Assembly: GCA_023053545.1 (NCBI GenBank)
Contig: JAKZAN010000007.1
Location: 3,038,001-3,102,000 of the forward strand
From: Lepidurus packardi
Lineage: Eukaryota; Arthropoda; Branchiopoda; Notostraca; Triopsidae
Length of the DNA: 64,000 bases
Reading direction: 5' to 3'
Positions 1-12,459 of this stretch are shown here, piece after piece. The first letter of the stretch is position 1. Each line of letters starts with the position of its first letter. The notes below the pieces were generated by a model. It saw nothing but the letters and a program-made list of their open reading frames with translations. It was not told the origin of the DNA and made no database searches. The position numbers and the translations under genes are program-made.

Positions 1-174
1 AAGCGGAGTAAGGAAGTATATGTTTGTCGATCTTGCTCCAAGTGGAGCTGCAAAAAGCTTATGGCGAAGGAGAGATTCATGTTTGCCGAGTTGATCGAGA
101 GGCAGAATGACGGGTTGCTTTTGGTTGCATGCTGTGACTCTCGTCATCTTCTCGGGGTCCATGTGTGTAACAAT
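1..174 (+). other. Open reading frame running in from the window edge (uncertain exon)
   Basis: Frame 1 is open from the first base to a TGA at 175-177 (58 codons). It has a cysteine-rich start (CRSCSKWSC) and a second cysteine pair (ACC). A possible donor GTAACA lies at 167. An exon ending at 166 would be in phase with the candidate exon at 1680-1763, and through it with the SAM-domain gene downstream. An open stretch of this length arises by chance often enough that coding status is unproven. I do not recognise the sequence. Confidence 0.15.
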
Positions 175-177
175 TGA

Positions 178-3100
178 CCCCCGGAGGGATCATAACCTTG
201 GTCTTTCACCTCCATGGCCCTTCAGGGTCTCAAAGGGTCAAGTATATGTATATGGCATATATTTATGCTAGCCTTTTTCTTTCTTTCCGATTTTTTCTCG
301 TCTGGCCTGTGACTGCAAATTTATTGAGGTACTGCATCAAATTTTCAGTATATATTATTGGGGCCAAAGACTTAGAGTCTGACCATGGCTTGATCTGCAA
401 GGCACTTGAAATGTTTTAAGGCAAATCCACCTCGATTATTTACGTGAACTTTGCCATTTGCCCATTACAAGTGGTCCGTTTCTTCCTAAGTCGCGAGACC
501 TTATTACGATGAATGAACTAAAGTCTCTCGCTCGCTTTCTTTTTCTTTTTTTGGTGGGTGGGATTCCAATTCCAAACTGCGATTGCAATAGAGCGTTGCT
601 GCATGCTTGTAAGATCAATTGAGGGGGAAATGTTGTTCCTAACCGCTTTTATTTGAATGCAATTCTAGCCTTATTGTGTCTCGCTGTGTATAACTCGTGG
701 AATGTCCACTTAGCTTTAGCTGTATACTGTATACCATTTTGGGGTTTATATTGTAACGTCGCCGTGTCATGCATTCAGTGCCATTGAAAAGGGACGACTT
801 TCCGGAGACATCTTTTCAGGAGGTGTTTCGTTTGGAAGGTGTGAAGGGCAAAAAAGGGAGGTTACTCGGGCAATGCAATGAAAGAGACGCCCTTCGCTTC
901 GCTTTCAAAGATGACATGTCATTAATTAGACTTTGGTTCCTGGCCCGTCTCCTCCATTTTCTCTACATGTTCACCTTCAATTAATCAAAAACAAAATAGA
1001 CATAACAAGGTTCGTTAGAAATTTCAAGGTTTTGTTAAACTGATCTTCTTTCCTTGCGATACTTCCAAATGTGCAACATTAAGAGTACCGCCAAGCCACC
1101 GAAAGAAAAGAAAGAAAGAATCACGTTTTGAGATAATAATTGATTGTGTAGCATAGACTATCCTAGGAATTATGATTTTTTTTTTTAAATTTTAGACATC
1201 ACTGATTAGTCCCACGGAGTGATCCTTTAAATTTCTTCCAAGAAATAAAGTCAAAAAGAAGATTTGACGACAAAAAACTGCTGTTTTAGGTTACTTCGTT
1301 TTCGACGGTTCGAAAATTATGAAGGTGAAGTGATGTCCTTTATGATAATGTGTTCCGGAAGTCTAAATTCTTTTCACTGATGGTCGCAAGTTTATTGGTG
1401 CAAATCCGAAGAAGCTTGGGAACGGGTGTCTTTTCTGACAAATATTTTCCTTTACTTTCCTTGCGGAAATAAGAAAAAAGAGAAATGGCTGGACATGAAG
1501 GAGTTATTATTGTGGTTCATATACTATACCGTTTCTAGATTCCTGACTTGCGGTCAGCTTTTTTATGAGAGCAATGTCCGTTTTTGGGAACCAAAAAAGA
1601 AATTTAAAAAATGGGAAAGTTTCAGCTTTCGTGTTTTTTCCTAATAACTCATTTTCCTATCTTCTTTCTCATTTCGTAGATTTGCGAAACTTGGTGGAAT
1701 TGCGGGCCGAGACAGGTGAAACCAGAATTGCCGCTTCATCTCCCTTCGAATCCTGTCTAACAGGTAAAAAAAGACATTTCCATTACATTTTGACGCTTTT
1801 TTGTGCCCAAAAAATAATGTGTGTGGGGTTTATATACATTTTATGTTGGGGAGTATATTATTCCCACACCGTGCGGTTCTTTTTGTTATTTCCTCTTGCT
1901 CTCGTTCTCACTCGAGCAGCCAGCAGGAACTGGGCAGGTCAAAAGTCAAGGAAAACACCCACGCTTTTTGGTTCCCAAAATTACAAGAAAAACTGTACCC
2001 AACTTCCGGCCCTAATTATCGGCCTTTTATAACTCTCCCACCAGATCAATCACGTCCGCACTCATAACCCAACTTTAAACCACTTAAAAAATAAAACGAC
2101 TTGATGGCTCTTTTTTCAAGACCCATAGAAGCAAAAAGAAATGTTATTTTTAGCTATTTTCTATTTATACTCAAATAAAAACTTGGGTTTCTGATGAAGT
2201 AAATACATGTAATTCCATAAGAAAAGGTTATTAGCTTAGCTGTGTTAGCTTATTAGCTTGTAGGTTATTAGTTAAGCTTAGCTTAGGAAATTAACTTAGG
2301 TTTTGTAGGCTTATGGACTCTTGGGGAGTTTTTCGGGACGATACTGAAAATGGCGATTTCCGGTAGTCTCTTTTCTTACCACGGAAATAAGCGTTTCCTG
2401 TTACCTGCTAAGGTTAAAGGCTACGGGTCAAGGTGTGAATTTTCGGTGGTTTTTAATGCGCCCAGGAAGAAGTCTAAGGGAAAAGAACACTTTTGGGAAG
2501 CTTTTGGAGACGGTGCGGATGACAGGAAGCGCGTGGTGTAATGGCCGCTTCCGTTCCGAGCGGTCCGCAGCGACGCCATCTTTTACTAGAGAAGGAAACT
2601 TGGAGGTCAAAGGGCGCCACGCTTGCCCAACTCTGGCGTTTCCCTTGTGTGTTATTGTCTTTTCTCCCCTTATAATAGGCCCAGTAACAGCTCAACCTCA
2701 CAAAAGACGACATTTTCTTAGAATCTAGAAAGCTTCGTCATGGGCTGCCTCTCTTTCTTTTTTTTTTCTTTTAATAGAAATCTTAGTTTGTCTTTCTTTT
2801 CTTTTTCCGAGCTTCAAAAACGGAAGAAAAAAAATCTTCAGCCACCTGGTGTGACTTCTTGGGCTGTCAAGAACCTTTTTAAGAAGCTTTTGACCTCTTC
2901 AACCCGCTCAAAAAAATACACAAAAAAGGAGAGAAAAAGAACGCGGTTAAGTAAATATCTACAAGAGAAAACTGTACACATACAGATGGTCAAGTCATGG
3001 TAGGATGACGATGCAGGCGCTGGCTGGGAGATTTGTAGTAACAGGTGACATCTTTTCATTTCTGGCAAAATTTCCCCTTTAGAAGAAGTAGTGAGGGAAA

Positions 3101-5577
3101 AGAAGATGAAGAAGAAGAAAAAAAAAGGCTTTTGCTTTGGAGCGCAGGTAGACCAGCTAAGGTTATGCACCTGTTGCACACCGATAAGCTTGACCAAGTG
3201 CTCAATAACTGTTCTCTGTAGTCTGTAATGGCTGTAAGTATCGGATGCTTCCCACACTTGACCATCCGTGAGGTGTACTTGCCTTTTCTTTTTCTTTCCG
3301 TGCGTTAGAAAGGATCTGTTGGGTGACATCAGCCCAAAACAGTCTGTTTTGGACAGGTTCATTTCAGAAAGCTTTGCCCCAATGGAAAAACCCTGTTTTA
3401 CTTTTATTTGATTAGATGTAAACCTGTTTTTTTATTTTTCTTCTGTCACATTTTCATGATACTTTTAGTACGATTGCTAATTACCTTCAACAAACGTGAA
3501 AGCAGATTTTCCAATTTGTAAGCAGAATCATTTCATGAAATCATTTTAAAGTTTAAAACGGGACATTCATAACCTACATATTAAGAAGCCTAGAACCTTG
3601 CCTATTTATAATAGGGCTTAGGCCTAAAAAACGTTAAAAAAAATTAAAACTATAAGTCTCTAAAGGTTACTAGCCTGTCTAAAGCATCTGTTACTCATAC
3701 ACGGATTTTGGGAAAAGCGTTTGATAGAAAAACTTCCTTAACAAAAAGCCGGGGAAAACCTTTAAAAATCTACCGTGATTTTGAGCTCACCATTCTACTT
3801 TTCCCCATAAAAAAGCTTAGTTCTGGTGTTGAGCAACTAGGCGAACATGACAGCAAGCAACTCATTTTTTTAAATGCAGGAATCTAGATCTGGATCAGCC
3901 ATACGTCATACGTCACACGCCTAACTCTCCTGACAACCCTAACCCAGCTGAAGTGCTCCCTTCGAGCGAAGCGTTCGATAAAAATCTCTGATGCGATCAG
4001 ACTATATACTTCCAAGCAGCCTCTCCCGCCCGTCAATTCCCACCTCAACTGATATTCACTTCACTCCTAAGACATTTTGTATAATTTTTTAACAAAGTGC
4101 TCACTTCATTTCTAAGCCTAACACTTCACTTTAAGCTCGAATGCATAGTATAAACAAATACAAATTTGATTCTGTTTTATTTGATTCTACATTGAAGGAT
4201 CTAGGGCGTTAGGCCAAATTAACTCCAAGATAGCTCGGCATACGTTACCATGGAGGTAAATCGGAACAACATTATGATAAAACCCGGTGCACATTAAGTG
4301 AAAATTCTTTGACCTGTAAAATTTCAAAGTACTATTAGCTACTGCTAAGTTTCTTAGCTATAACTAAGTTTCTTGATTTTCCTATTCATAACCGAATTCC
4401 TGGTGGAAGGTGGAACTAAGGGGAACTAACTGCACGCAATTAAGTTCATTTTTTTAACAAAAAGCATTTGATAATGCCCTTTGCAATGAAAGGAGAAACT
4501 ATATTGCGCATATTATATATGAACAAAAAGAATCGGCTGAATCGATCCCCAAACATTCGTTTTCCGCGTTTTCCCAACTTGGCACGCAAAGTTTAACCAG
4601 ATTCCAAAAACATGAACAACATTATGTAAAACAATTCTATGAAAACTCTCTGAATCTCACAAACGTCGTCGGTGTTTACAAAGAGAGCAACAAGAAGATT
4701 CGAAAAAGGTTCCGCTCCTTTAAAAGTTCGTAAAGGTCAAACGCTCGTGAGGATTGTTCTCAACAGTGGTGGTCCGGTCTCTTGGCTCACTTTCTTGTCT
4801 TTTTTTTCCCTCCTACGTATTGGCTTCTCAATTTTCGTTCCCTAAGGTACACTCCCTAGGTCCGATACACCTTTCTATACCATAACCTACCTTTACCTCC
4901 CTGTCCCTTCTATATGTTCTACCACCCCTCCTCATGCTTCTCTTAAACTTCTGCTCTCCTCCTCATCTGACTATGGCCTCATCTTGGCTACGTAACCATC
5001 AGCTCCCCATCTGACCGTTCTCGCCGTCTACCTGTTACGCTTTGAGGGCTCGCCAAATGTGCATTTTGGCGTATCCACCTGTGCTCCTTTTTCACGTAAT
5101 CTCGCGCGCCATCGCATGAGCACATCACTGTTTAGGGATGGCGTGGTCTGGTCTCTCCAAACGCCAAGGTTGCCGACGTTCCAAACCCCACACGAACCTC
5201 CCCACCACACTTTTCTCTCTGTTATACCTTACGCTTGTATGTCCAGCACTCACCTGGACCGTGTTCGCTTCACCTGTTCGCCCGTCAGGGAAAACAGTCT
5301 AATCAGAGCTTCCGAACGTACCAGACGTGTAAGTCGCAGCAATAACGCATGTGTTTCTAAGGAAAATCCAGTTGTTGAAGAAAGCTGAAACGTGCGAATT
5401 GGGCTACTTTATTTGGACAAGGGTGTGGTTCATTTTTTCCAAGGAAATACTTGAATTGCGTGCAAGTGTAGCGAAACAGAGTCTTCCCATTTTTCCAAGT
5501 TGTCCTCGTTTTGGCTTTTCCTGCAATTTTAGTTTTCGTACCAAAAAGTGATCGGGATCAAGTGAATGCATCCAATC
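178..5577. other. Mostly non-coding DNA upstream of the SAM-domain gene
   Basis: Apart from the candidate exon at 1680-1763, I see no convincing gene here. Several frames of 60-174 codons occur (for example minus strand 2838-3362), but they overlap on both strands, are rich in F/S/K from homopolymer runs and match no family I know. A GC-richer patch near 2500-2610 might be promoter-like. Simple A/T runs are frequent. Confidence 0.4.
1680..1763 (+). CDS. Candidate alternative upstream exon of the SAM-domain gene
   Basis: A pyrimidine-rich acceptor (cttctttctcatttcgtag) precedes 84 bp that are open in one frame and end at a consensus donor (CAG/GTAAAA). The encoded peptide begins LRNLVELRAETGETR and is not low complexity. 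The exon ends in phase 1, exactly the phase needed to join the exon at 7333, where the joint codon is GGT. That would give a longer N-terminus than the 5578 start, with an intron of about 5.6 kb. The case rests on splice signals and phase only. No conserved domain is visible. Confidence 0.35.
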
Positions 5578-8500
5578 ATGGCGGAATTGGACACTATTAG
5601 TCCAGTTGTGTGGCCCAAATGGTGTTACAGTAAGTAAGCGGCTCCGTTTCAGCGCTTTTTATTTAACGGAACATTCATTGAGAGCGAATCTGAACGCTAA
5701 TGTCCACTCATAAAAGTAAATGGATACATTAAAAGACACAAAATGCTCCGTTTTAGAGCGAAAGAATGTGTCGCTCTAAAATAGAGCTTTATACTTTAGT
5801 CAGTCGTAACATTATTTTTGTTTTATTAATTTAGAAAAGCTTCGGCAGTTCGTATAGAAACTTGCAAGTGCTTTGCCATTGGAGTTTCCTCAAGGGAATT
5901 TGAATTGCGAGAAATATCGAAATGATTTCGCTTTAAGCAAGGCAGTTGTTATTCCTAATGCCAACCCTGGTGGACACTTCTGTAGCATCCGAACCGAACC
6001 GACTTGGCTTGCAATGTGCTAAAGTTAGCTTAGTCTAAACTGATTAAAGTAAAGTTCTCTTTTAGAGCGACACAAATATTCCGCTCTAAAACGGAATAGT
6101 TTTCGTTCTGAAAAATTAAGCTTTCTTTTTTGCCCGGGTAGGGTAAGGTTTAGGTCAGGTTGCGTCCACTCCAGGTTTTGACAGTATAGAAGACCCAGAC
6201 ATACGGTTACATATCATAGTGGTTATAATTATGCATACATGAATTAGAGATCATTGAGAGATAGTTTAATTAAACCATGAAAACACCCGGATAATTTAAA
6301 CTTGGTCTAATATTATGTACACTGAACATTTTCAGGGAATAGGCTAAAAAGTTGTCTCATAAGTTTGCCCGCCATTGCATTAAGTGAATTTAGAAAAGTG
6401 ACTCTAGAAAACTTACTTTAAATGTATCTACTTTTTTGTAAGTTAAGTAAGCGGAATGGAAAATTATATTATAAGCTTTAGCGTAGGGAAAAGTTAAAGA
6501 GAAGTTTAAGAAGCGAATATTAGGAAATCTCGAACCGTAGAGAAGTTGAACGCTCAAAACCTGAACTTATTCAAGGGTGGAATGGTAAAATCTTCTCTTC
6601 TAGAGGGGAGAAAGAGATTCCTCTTGATTTACATTCCATCCGTCAGGACTCGTTCTATAAAACAGGGGCTTAAAAGACACCAGGGTATCGCATTCTCTTC
6701 TCTCTCTCTTTCTCCATAGTCCCAAAGAGTCGGATAATTAAGCTACCTATGCAGCATCAAAGCCGCATCTATGTAAAAGCTTTGGGCTGTCGTGCAACGA
6801 AGATGCAGCAGATGTGCTGAAGGCAAATCAACTTATTCTTCGACCGTGCCAAAGGTCATTCCTGGGCATCTTAGTCCTTCGGGCTTCTTTTTTTTACCAA
6901 CGTTTCGTATAGAATTTCCATCACTTTCCCAAATCTTGCATCTTGCATCTCTGCAAGTTTTCAAAACTGTATTATACATGTATAAAGCCTTCCGAGAAGG
7001 GAGAAATTGAAAAGCCAGTAGCTCAAAAGAGCAGTAGCGCTAATACAGATTCACAAAAGAACGTGAGACAGCAGATTTTTTCTCTTTTTTAACTTTTACT
7101 TTTGATGGCTTGTGTATACATCAGAAGACTTGTTACAAAAAGAGGTACGTTAGTTTCTCGGCCAACTGTTTGAATCTCTAAAAAGCATCAAAATCTAAAA
7201 GATTCACCAGGAATTTATTTACATCTAATGAGGTTTACATTCCGAATGTAACTGTCAGAGCTAGATATTTCTATGGTGTTGGAGAGCTCGAGAGTGAAAG
7301 ATTTCTAATGATTTTATTCTTTGGGGTGACAGGTAGCCACACAGATAGAGAACCGGGGGCATTTGCAGCAACGTTACCGGCATCCAAATCGACCACGAAC
7401 GCGACGCGGCGCAAGAAGCAAAAAATCCAGGTCAAAACAGAACGTTGCAGCCCTGAAATCACGACCGAATCATCACGCTCCGACTCGCCTCACTCGCCAG
7501 CTTCACTGCAATCGCTTCAACGAACGCCGTCTTACCCCGGCACGCCTCCTACCTTGTCTTTCACCCCTCCTGCTCCGTCCTATTCCCCTCACCATCATCA
7601 CCATACCCCTAAAACGATGGAATCGCATCTGTCACGCAATTACAGCGATTTTATGCGCAGTTTAGCTGCCAAGTACAACAATAACAACGCCACTGCCAAT
7701 GAGTAAGTTTACTTTACAGTTAACTTACGCTGATTGTTGGCTAACTTTGTGTAAAATACCCCCGCTTAGTTGCTAGAATCTTAAATAGTAACAAATGTTT
7801 GTTTGTGATCTTTTACTCAGGTTTCTAACTGCTGCAGCGGCCAGTAGAGGAGCTGGCTTCCTCGCCGGCATCGACCCTCGTTTCCAACAAGCTTTCAAAC
7901 CGGGCAGTGTGCCCTTCTTGGGTCTAAACCATCTCCATCCTCTCGCAGCCTTAGCAAATCACCATCAGCAGCAACAATCTGCGTCGCAAAATGCCTCCAC
8001 GAAGAAAGAACACGAACCTTCTTCTTCTTCGTCACCTGGAACGAAAAACAAAGATTCCCTTGCGTCCAGTCTGACCACCGTTCCACCTCAGTCTGCAACA
8101 TTAATGATGGCCGGTTCCTTTCCCATGATCGACATGTCCTCAACCCAAGCTTTACTCCACATGGTGCGCTCGGCCAGTGCCCAGCAGAGCGCCAATCAGC
8201 AACTGGAAACGTACTTACGCGGTGCAATCAAGCGTCCGGCCGACTCGCCCCTAAATAACAGCACTTCAGCGTCCCTAGCGTCGCCCCTGGACCTTAGTGG
8301 CTCAGCCTGTACTCCACCTCAGTCTAAAAAGACTCATCTTGACTCTTCCGCGGAACAAATCAAGGTGTCCAAAGACAATTATGACCTGAATACAGCGCCG
8401 ACCAAGCGCCGTAGTCGGACGCCGACGCCAGTGACATCTGTCATGTCGTATCCTAAACATCTCTGCTTGTCATCTTGCGCGGGTGATTGTTCATCGGAAT

Positions 8501-11056
8501 CCAAGACGGTACAATCCTGGACGGTGGACCAAGTAGTTCACTTTGTAGCGTCCATCGACCTCTGCGCTGAATATGCCGAGGTAATGTCTGAAGTTTCCAA
8601 ATTTCACTTTTTTTTCCTTTTTTGTTACAAGTGGTTGGGAAAGAAAAAGCGAGTGGTTTTTTTGGGGGGAAAAGTGACCAAAGATTAGTTTCCACACGTT
8701 TGGTTACAGATGAGTGTTTGGACAATGACCTATGAAGTTTTTTCTTGTTGTTTTTTTTCTTGGGAACAAATATTCTTTAGGGGTTTAATGAAACCCTCCA
8801 TATCTAACTGCACCACAAAGAACTGGACAAAGTAAAGTGAAGTTCTACTTTGCAGCAAAAATGGCTCGGTTTCAGAACGCAAGAAGTTCTGTGCTCTGAA
8901 AGAGAACTTAAGTAGTGTCACTTTAGGCGAGTGGTTTGCGAAACAGCGACCACGGAATTGTTTTCGCAGTGAGGAAGGTTATAGTAAACTGTCTTCATCC
9001 ATCAGATGTAGGATATGCATCTGTAGCGAGATCAGTCCATTTTAACTAGTTCCCACCTCCTTTAGGGCAAATTTCACCGTAAAAAAGTCAGAAGTCAAAC
9101 AGATCTGCTCCCTCTGGGAGTTGTAGGAACGTTTCAATTTGGACTGTAACCGACAGATCGAGAATTCAAAACCCTGAGAGACAAGCCGTTGTTTAGGTAT
9201 CGATCTGTTGTACAAGCCCAACACAGTTCAACTTTTCATTCTTGAAATATTCCATCATGCAAATGCAAATGGAAACGTCCGAACTTGTTTCATGCTAATC
9301 CAATTGTAATCCGTCAGCCTGTCAATAACTAAAGCAAGTGCACAGACTGTTTAGTTTCAAAGTTGAAAACTACATCGGCGATCTCTCCGGAAAGCACATT
9401 ATGCAAATTACCTTGGCTAACTTAGACTTTGAGTTGTTACTCAACACAAAAATTTGCCCATTCCATCACGATTCTGAATCGAGAGATAAAAAATTTCAGA
9501 TTTTACATTATTCAATCTGCCTTTAATGATGGAGTACCCAAGTCGATATACTCATTTGGTACCACCTTGAACTGACTTTCTTTGCTCCTTTTTTCCTCCC
9601 CAGTTTGCTATAATCGAGAGGCGCGGCCAAGTCTAGAACTCAGAAGTTGCTTTGTGATCTTTTTCTATTTATTATTTTATCGTCACTTCTGAAAAATATA
9701 AAAAGAATAATTAATTAAAGCTCCGGTATAGTTCTTAGCTTTCTATGGCACGATAGCATAGGCAACACAGAAGCACCTTTAAGTAAAAAGTAAGCGAAAT
9801 TATCATGAAACTTATTGTTAGTAATGTAGGCAATACTAACCCCATGACATAAAGCTTCTTTACTTTTGTAATTCTGGCATCGATAATTTTAAAAATGAAA
9901 ATTGGTTTTCCACCTAACCGAAAAAAATTGCGAATACGGAAACTGGCATGCTCTATGCTAATTTTAGTTCATTTTTTAAGAGAATCTGCAGATTGTGTAC
10001 CTGAATGTACAGTTATCACAGAGAAGCAGTGCGCGTTCATATACGACCATGCAAAGCACTGCACGCCACCTGGTGGTAGCTTGGGTATAACAATTTAAGC
10101 TGTGCGGGAGCCTTAATTCCAGAAAATGCAAATTTATTTTCTAGTACACTTACATTAACGCTTCGTTTCAGTTGGGGCAAGCGAGCAGGTGTGATTTAGA
10201 GCTTCAAGTTGAATAAAAACTGGTCAGGAAATGCGGGCTTTTTTAAACCAAGGCTAAAAGGATTTATTAATGGAAGGAAAAAGGCTCACTGGAGCTTAAG
10301 TTATAGGCGAGCAATAGGTATATCGGTGAGCATGAGAAATTGGATGGCGTGCGCAGATTACGAAGCTCGTGCTCCATGAGTAATCTCTTCATCGCCAGGT
10401 CATTTTTCTATTTCTACAAAATGTAATAATAATTCACGGATCATGTGTATGCAAATGAAGGGAGGAGCCCTCGTTCTCAAACTTTCCCTCCGTTGCAGAA
10501 AAACTTCAGATGCTTGAGAAGCAAGCACCACATACACGAAAAAAACGTTTTTCTTATCACTTAATTGCATCCCTCCCATACGGGGGAGTCATTGATTTCA
10601 TTGTTAAGATCTGTTTTTCTTTTTTTTGCTACCATTTCTGAATGTTCACGGAGAAAACTTATTTAACAGTAACAAATATGATGTGCGAAAAGTTATTATT
10701 AATAAACTAGTAAGAGTAAAAAATAAAATAATAAAACTGAAATTTTAAAACTTTTTTTGTCTATTCTCTAGGTATTCAAAGAGCATTGCATTGATGGAGC
10801 AGCCTTGTCTCTTCTAAATGAAAATCACCTGACGAAGAATATGAATTTGAAATTGGGACCTGCTTTGAAATTCCAATCAGTTTTAGCAAAGAAATTAGGG
10901 CATTGTGCAGTATGTTTGCATTGTGTCCATTGTCACAGACAACACTCCTCGTCCAGTCATCACGACACGGCCTCCCATTCATTTTCTTCGCCTGGGAAAG
11001 CGGAAATGAAGAAAGGCAACCCTGAAGAAATTCGACGACCTTCGTCGATTAACTAA
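5578..11056 (+). CDS. SAM-domain protein, SAMD7/SAMD11-like (Polycomb-associated family)
   Basis: Four exons: 5578-5629, 7333-7702, 7821-8580, 10772-11056 (488 residues). The start was chosen because ATCATGG has a good context and the 52-nt exon ends at a consensus donor (ACA/GTAAGT) in the phase of the next exon. The protein is mostly disordered, rich in S, P, H and Q, with a basic patch (TRRKKQK) in exon 2. A SAM domain (about residues 374-437) opens with WTVDQVVHFV, is split by the last intron, and carries the IDG and LKLGPALK signatures. This SAM type is closest to vertebrate SAMD7/11/13, nuclear proteins that polymerise with PHC proteins in PRC1 silencing; that role is inferred by family. 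A short Cys/His run (CAVCLHCVHCH) follows the SAM domain. The assignment to the family is firm, the exact orthologue is not. Vertebrate SAMD11 also has a SAND domain, which I do not see here. Confidence 0.8.
5751..5781. repeat. Short hairpin, arms TTTTAGAGCGA / TCGCTCTAAAA
   Basis: Perfect 11-bp inverted arms are separated by a 9-bp loop. A related arrangement of GAGCGACA and CGCTCTAAAACGGA lies at 6060-6104 in the same intron, so this looks like a remnant of a small dispersed inverted-repeat element. Confidence 0.5.
6060..6104. repeat. Second copy of the TTTTAGAGCG hairpin element
   Basis: TTTTAGAGCGACAC is followed within 20 bp by CCGCTCTAAAACGGA, giving near-perfect inverted arms and the same core as the hairpin at 5751-5781. 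It lies in the first intron of the SAM-domain gene. Confidence 0.45.
8833..8925. repeat. 93-bp inverted-repeat element in an intron
   Basis: The segment starts TAAAGTGAAGTTCTACTT and ends AAGTAGTGTCACTTTA, so its ends are imperfect inverted repeats. An internal GTTCT pairs with AGAAC-type sequence. It is probably a very small non-autonomous element. It lies in the intron that splits the SAM domain. Confidence 0.5.
9719..10112 (-). mobile_element. TTAA-flanked inverted-repeat element, copy 1 (best preserved)
   Basis: A 394-bp segment is bounded on both sides by TTAA (9715-9718 and 10113-10116). Its ends are imperfect inverted repeats: AGCTCCGGTATAG at the left, and GGCTCCCGCACAG when the right end is read on the minus strand. 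Internal blocks shared with the other copies include GGTGGCGTGCAGTGCTTTGC and the tail block with GCTATCGTGCCATAGAAAGC. A TTAA target and duplication are typical of piggyBac-class transposition. With no coding capacity, this is a non-autonomous (MITE-type) copy in the last intron of the SAM-domain gene. Confidence 0.75.
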
Positions 11057-11659
11057 GGGTCCAGTTAACTGTACTGAATGCAGCTTCAACAAACTTGTAT
11101 TAGTTTTTTTCAACTGGTGGGTGCTAATTTATCGTGGAATTTATTATATTTTGGTCCTTAAAGGCCAATTTTTATATTATTGTTTTTGCAAAAAAATGTC
11201 ACTATAATTTGTACAGATATGTTGTGGAGGTTATGGGACATGCTTTGAAGGATGTAAAATGTGACAGCTCAAGCTCAGGGTTTCCTTACACGAAGTGAAC
11301 TTAACTGCCTATGCAACAACAAACATGAGATTGAAAGGAAAATTGTATACAAAAATGATATCCATAAGTGTCTCACTTTAAAAAATGGGAATAAGGCCAC
11401 CCAGTGCAATATTGTATGATATCACTCATTCCACTTTTGCATATATTGGCGTTGTGTGTACAAGCTTTGTGAAGAAGTGAAAATTTTTCAAGAAAACAAC
11501 AAACAAATATGCCCGATTATATGGTAGTGGGAACGATTTGATTTGAGCGGTTGTATTGTACTGGTGAGAAAACCCTAGATGCGATTTTGTAAAATGAACC
11601 CAGTATATAAATTATATTAACTGACTATGGATCAGAAATTTAAATTAAGCTTAAAAGGA
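11057..11659 (+). other. 3' untranslated / intergenic sequence after the SAM-domain gene
   Basis: A/T-rich sequence follows the TAA stop and no further coding signal is seen. It runs into the repeat copy at 11660. I cannot assign a definite polyadenylation site. Confidence 0.35.
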
Positions 11660-12068
11660 AATAGGAACTCTGAAACAATTTTAATAGCTTTTTTGAATTT
11701 GTGAGATTTCCGTGGTACGGTAGTAGTGGGGAACGCAGAACCAGCATCAAGTACAAAGTATTTTACTCGCAAATTTTTACAAAATCTCTTGACAATATGG
11801 ACGGCGAGATATTCTACGTTTTCTATTTTTGCCTTCACTAATTCGAAACAGGCAAATTAATTGTTTACCCAATGCTACAAAAAGCAAAATTCCTGATTTG
11901 CGAACTGTCATGGCCTTCGACATTATTTTGTGCCCGGTTATAAAGTTATCCTGCTTATCGATGTATACGCAAAAGAAATACGCGTTAATACACACACCTG
12001 TAAAGCACTGCTGGCCACCTCGCGCTAGCTTGGATGCAACAAGAACAAGCTAAGTTTTTATGGGCGCA
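11660..12068 (-). mobile_element. TTAA-family inverted-repeat element, copy 2 (diverged)
   Basis: Reading the minus strand, this segment aligns with copy 1 in order. It has a start resembling GCGCCCATAAAAACTTAGC, then the AAGCTAGCGCGAGGTGGC block, then GCAGTGCTTTACAGGTG, then GCAGGATAACTTTATAACC. Near its end is a diverged GTTCCCCACTACTACCGTACC block. The ends are approximate because both inverted repeats have decayed. It lies between the SAM-domain gene and the kelch gene. Confidence 0.6.
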
Positions 12069-12459
12069 ACATATACTTCATCATGACAATTTGTATTTGG
12101 TTTATACTAGCCCGAGATAGTAGTTAGCAACATCTATTGAGAAAGCAGCAGTCGACGATGCGAGGTCACGTCGCCTGTCGTCCTTACAACGAAAAAGGGT
12201 AACAAAGTTCATTTAATTTAATATGAACAAGTTTTCTAAGATGAGTCACACTGGAAATCAGATAGAAAAGAAGTTTTGTATCACCGAAATTGGTAAACTT
12301 TGTTAATTTCCAGTGTATAAATACGTAATGCATACAAAATATGTCCTCCACATACGATAGATGAGCAAAATAAAAGAAACGAATTTGAATCCTGCCTTCT
12401 ATTTTTGAAATTTTTTTAACACCTCAAGAGGCGGACGGACTAGACATACTACACATAGA

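Noticed and set aside
2838..3362. 174-codon minus-strand frame
   Set aside because: It contains long Phe and Ser runs from A/T homopolymers, is overlapped by opposite-strand frames and is not related to a known protein.
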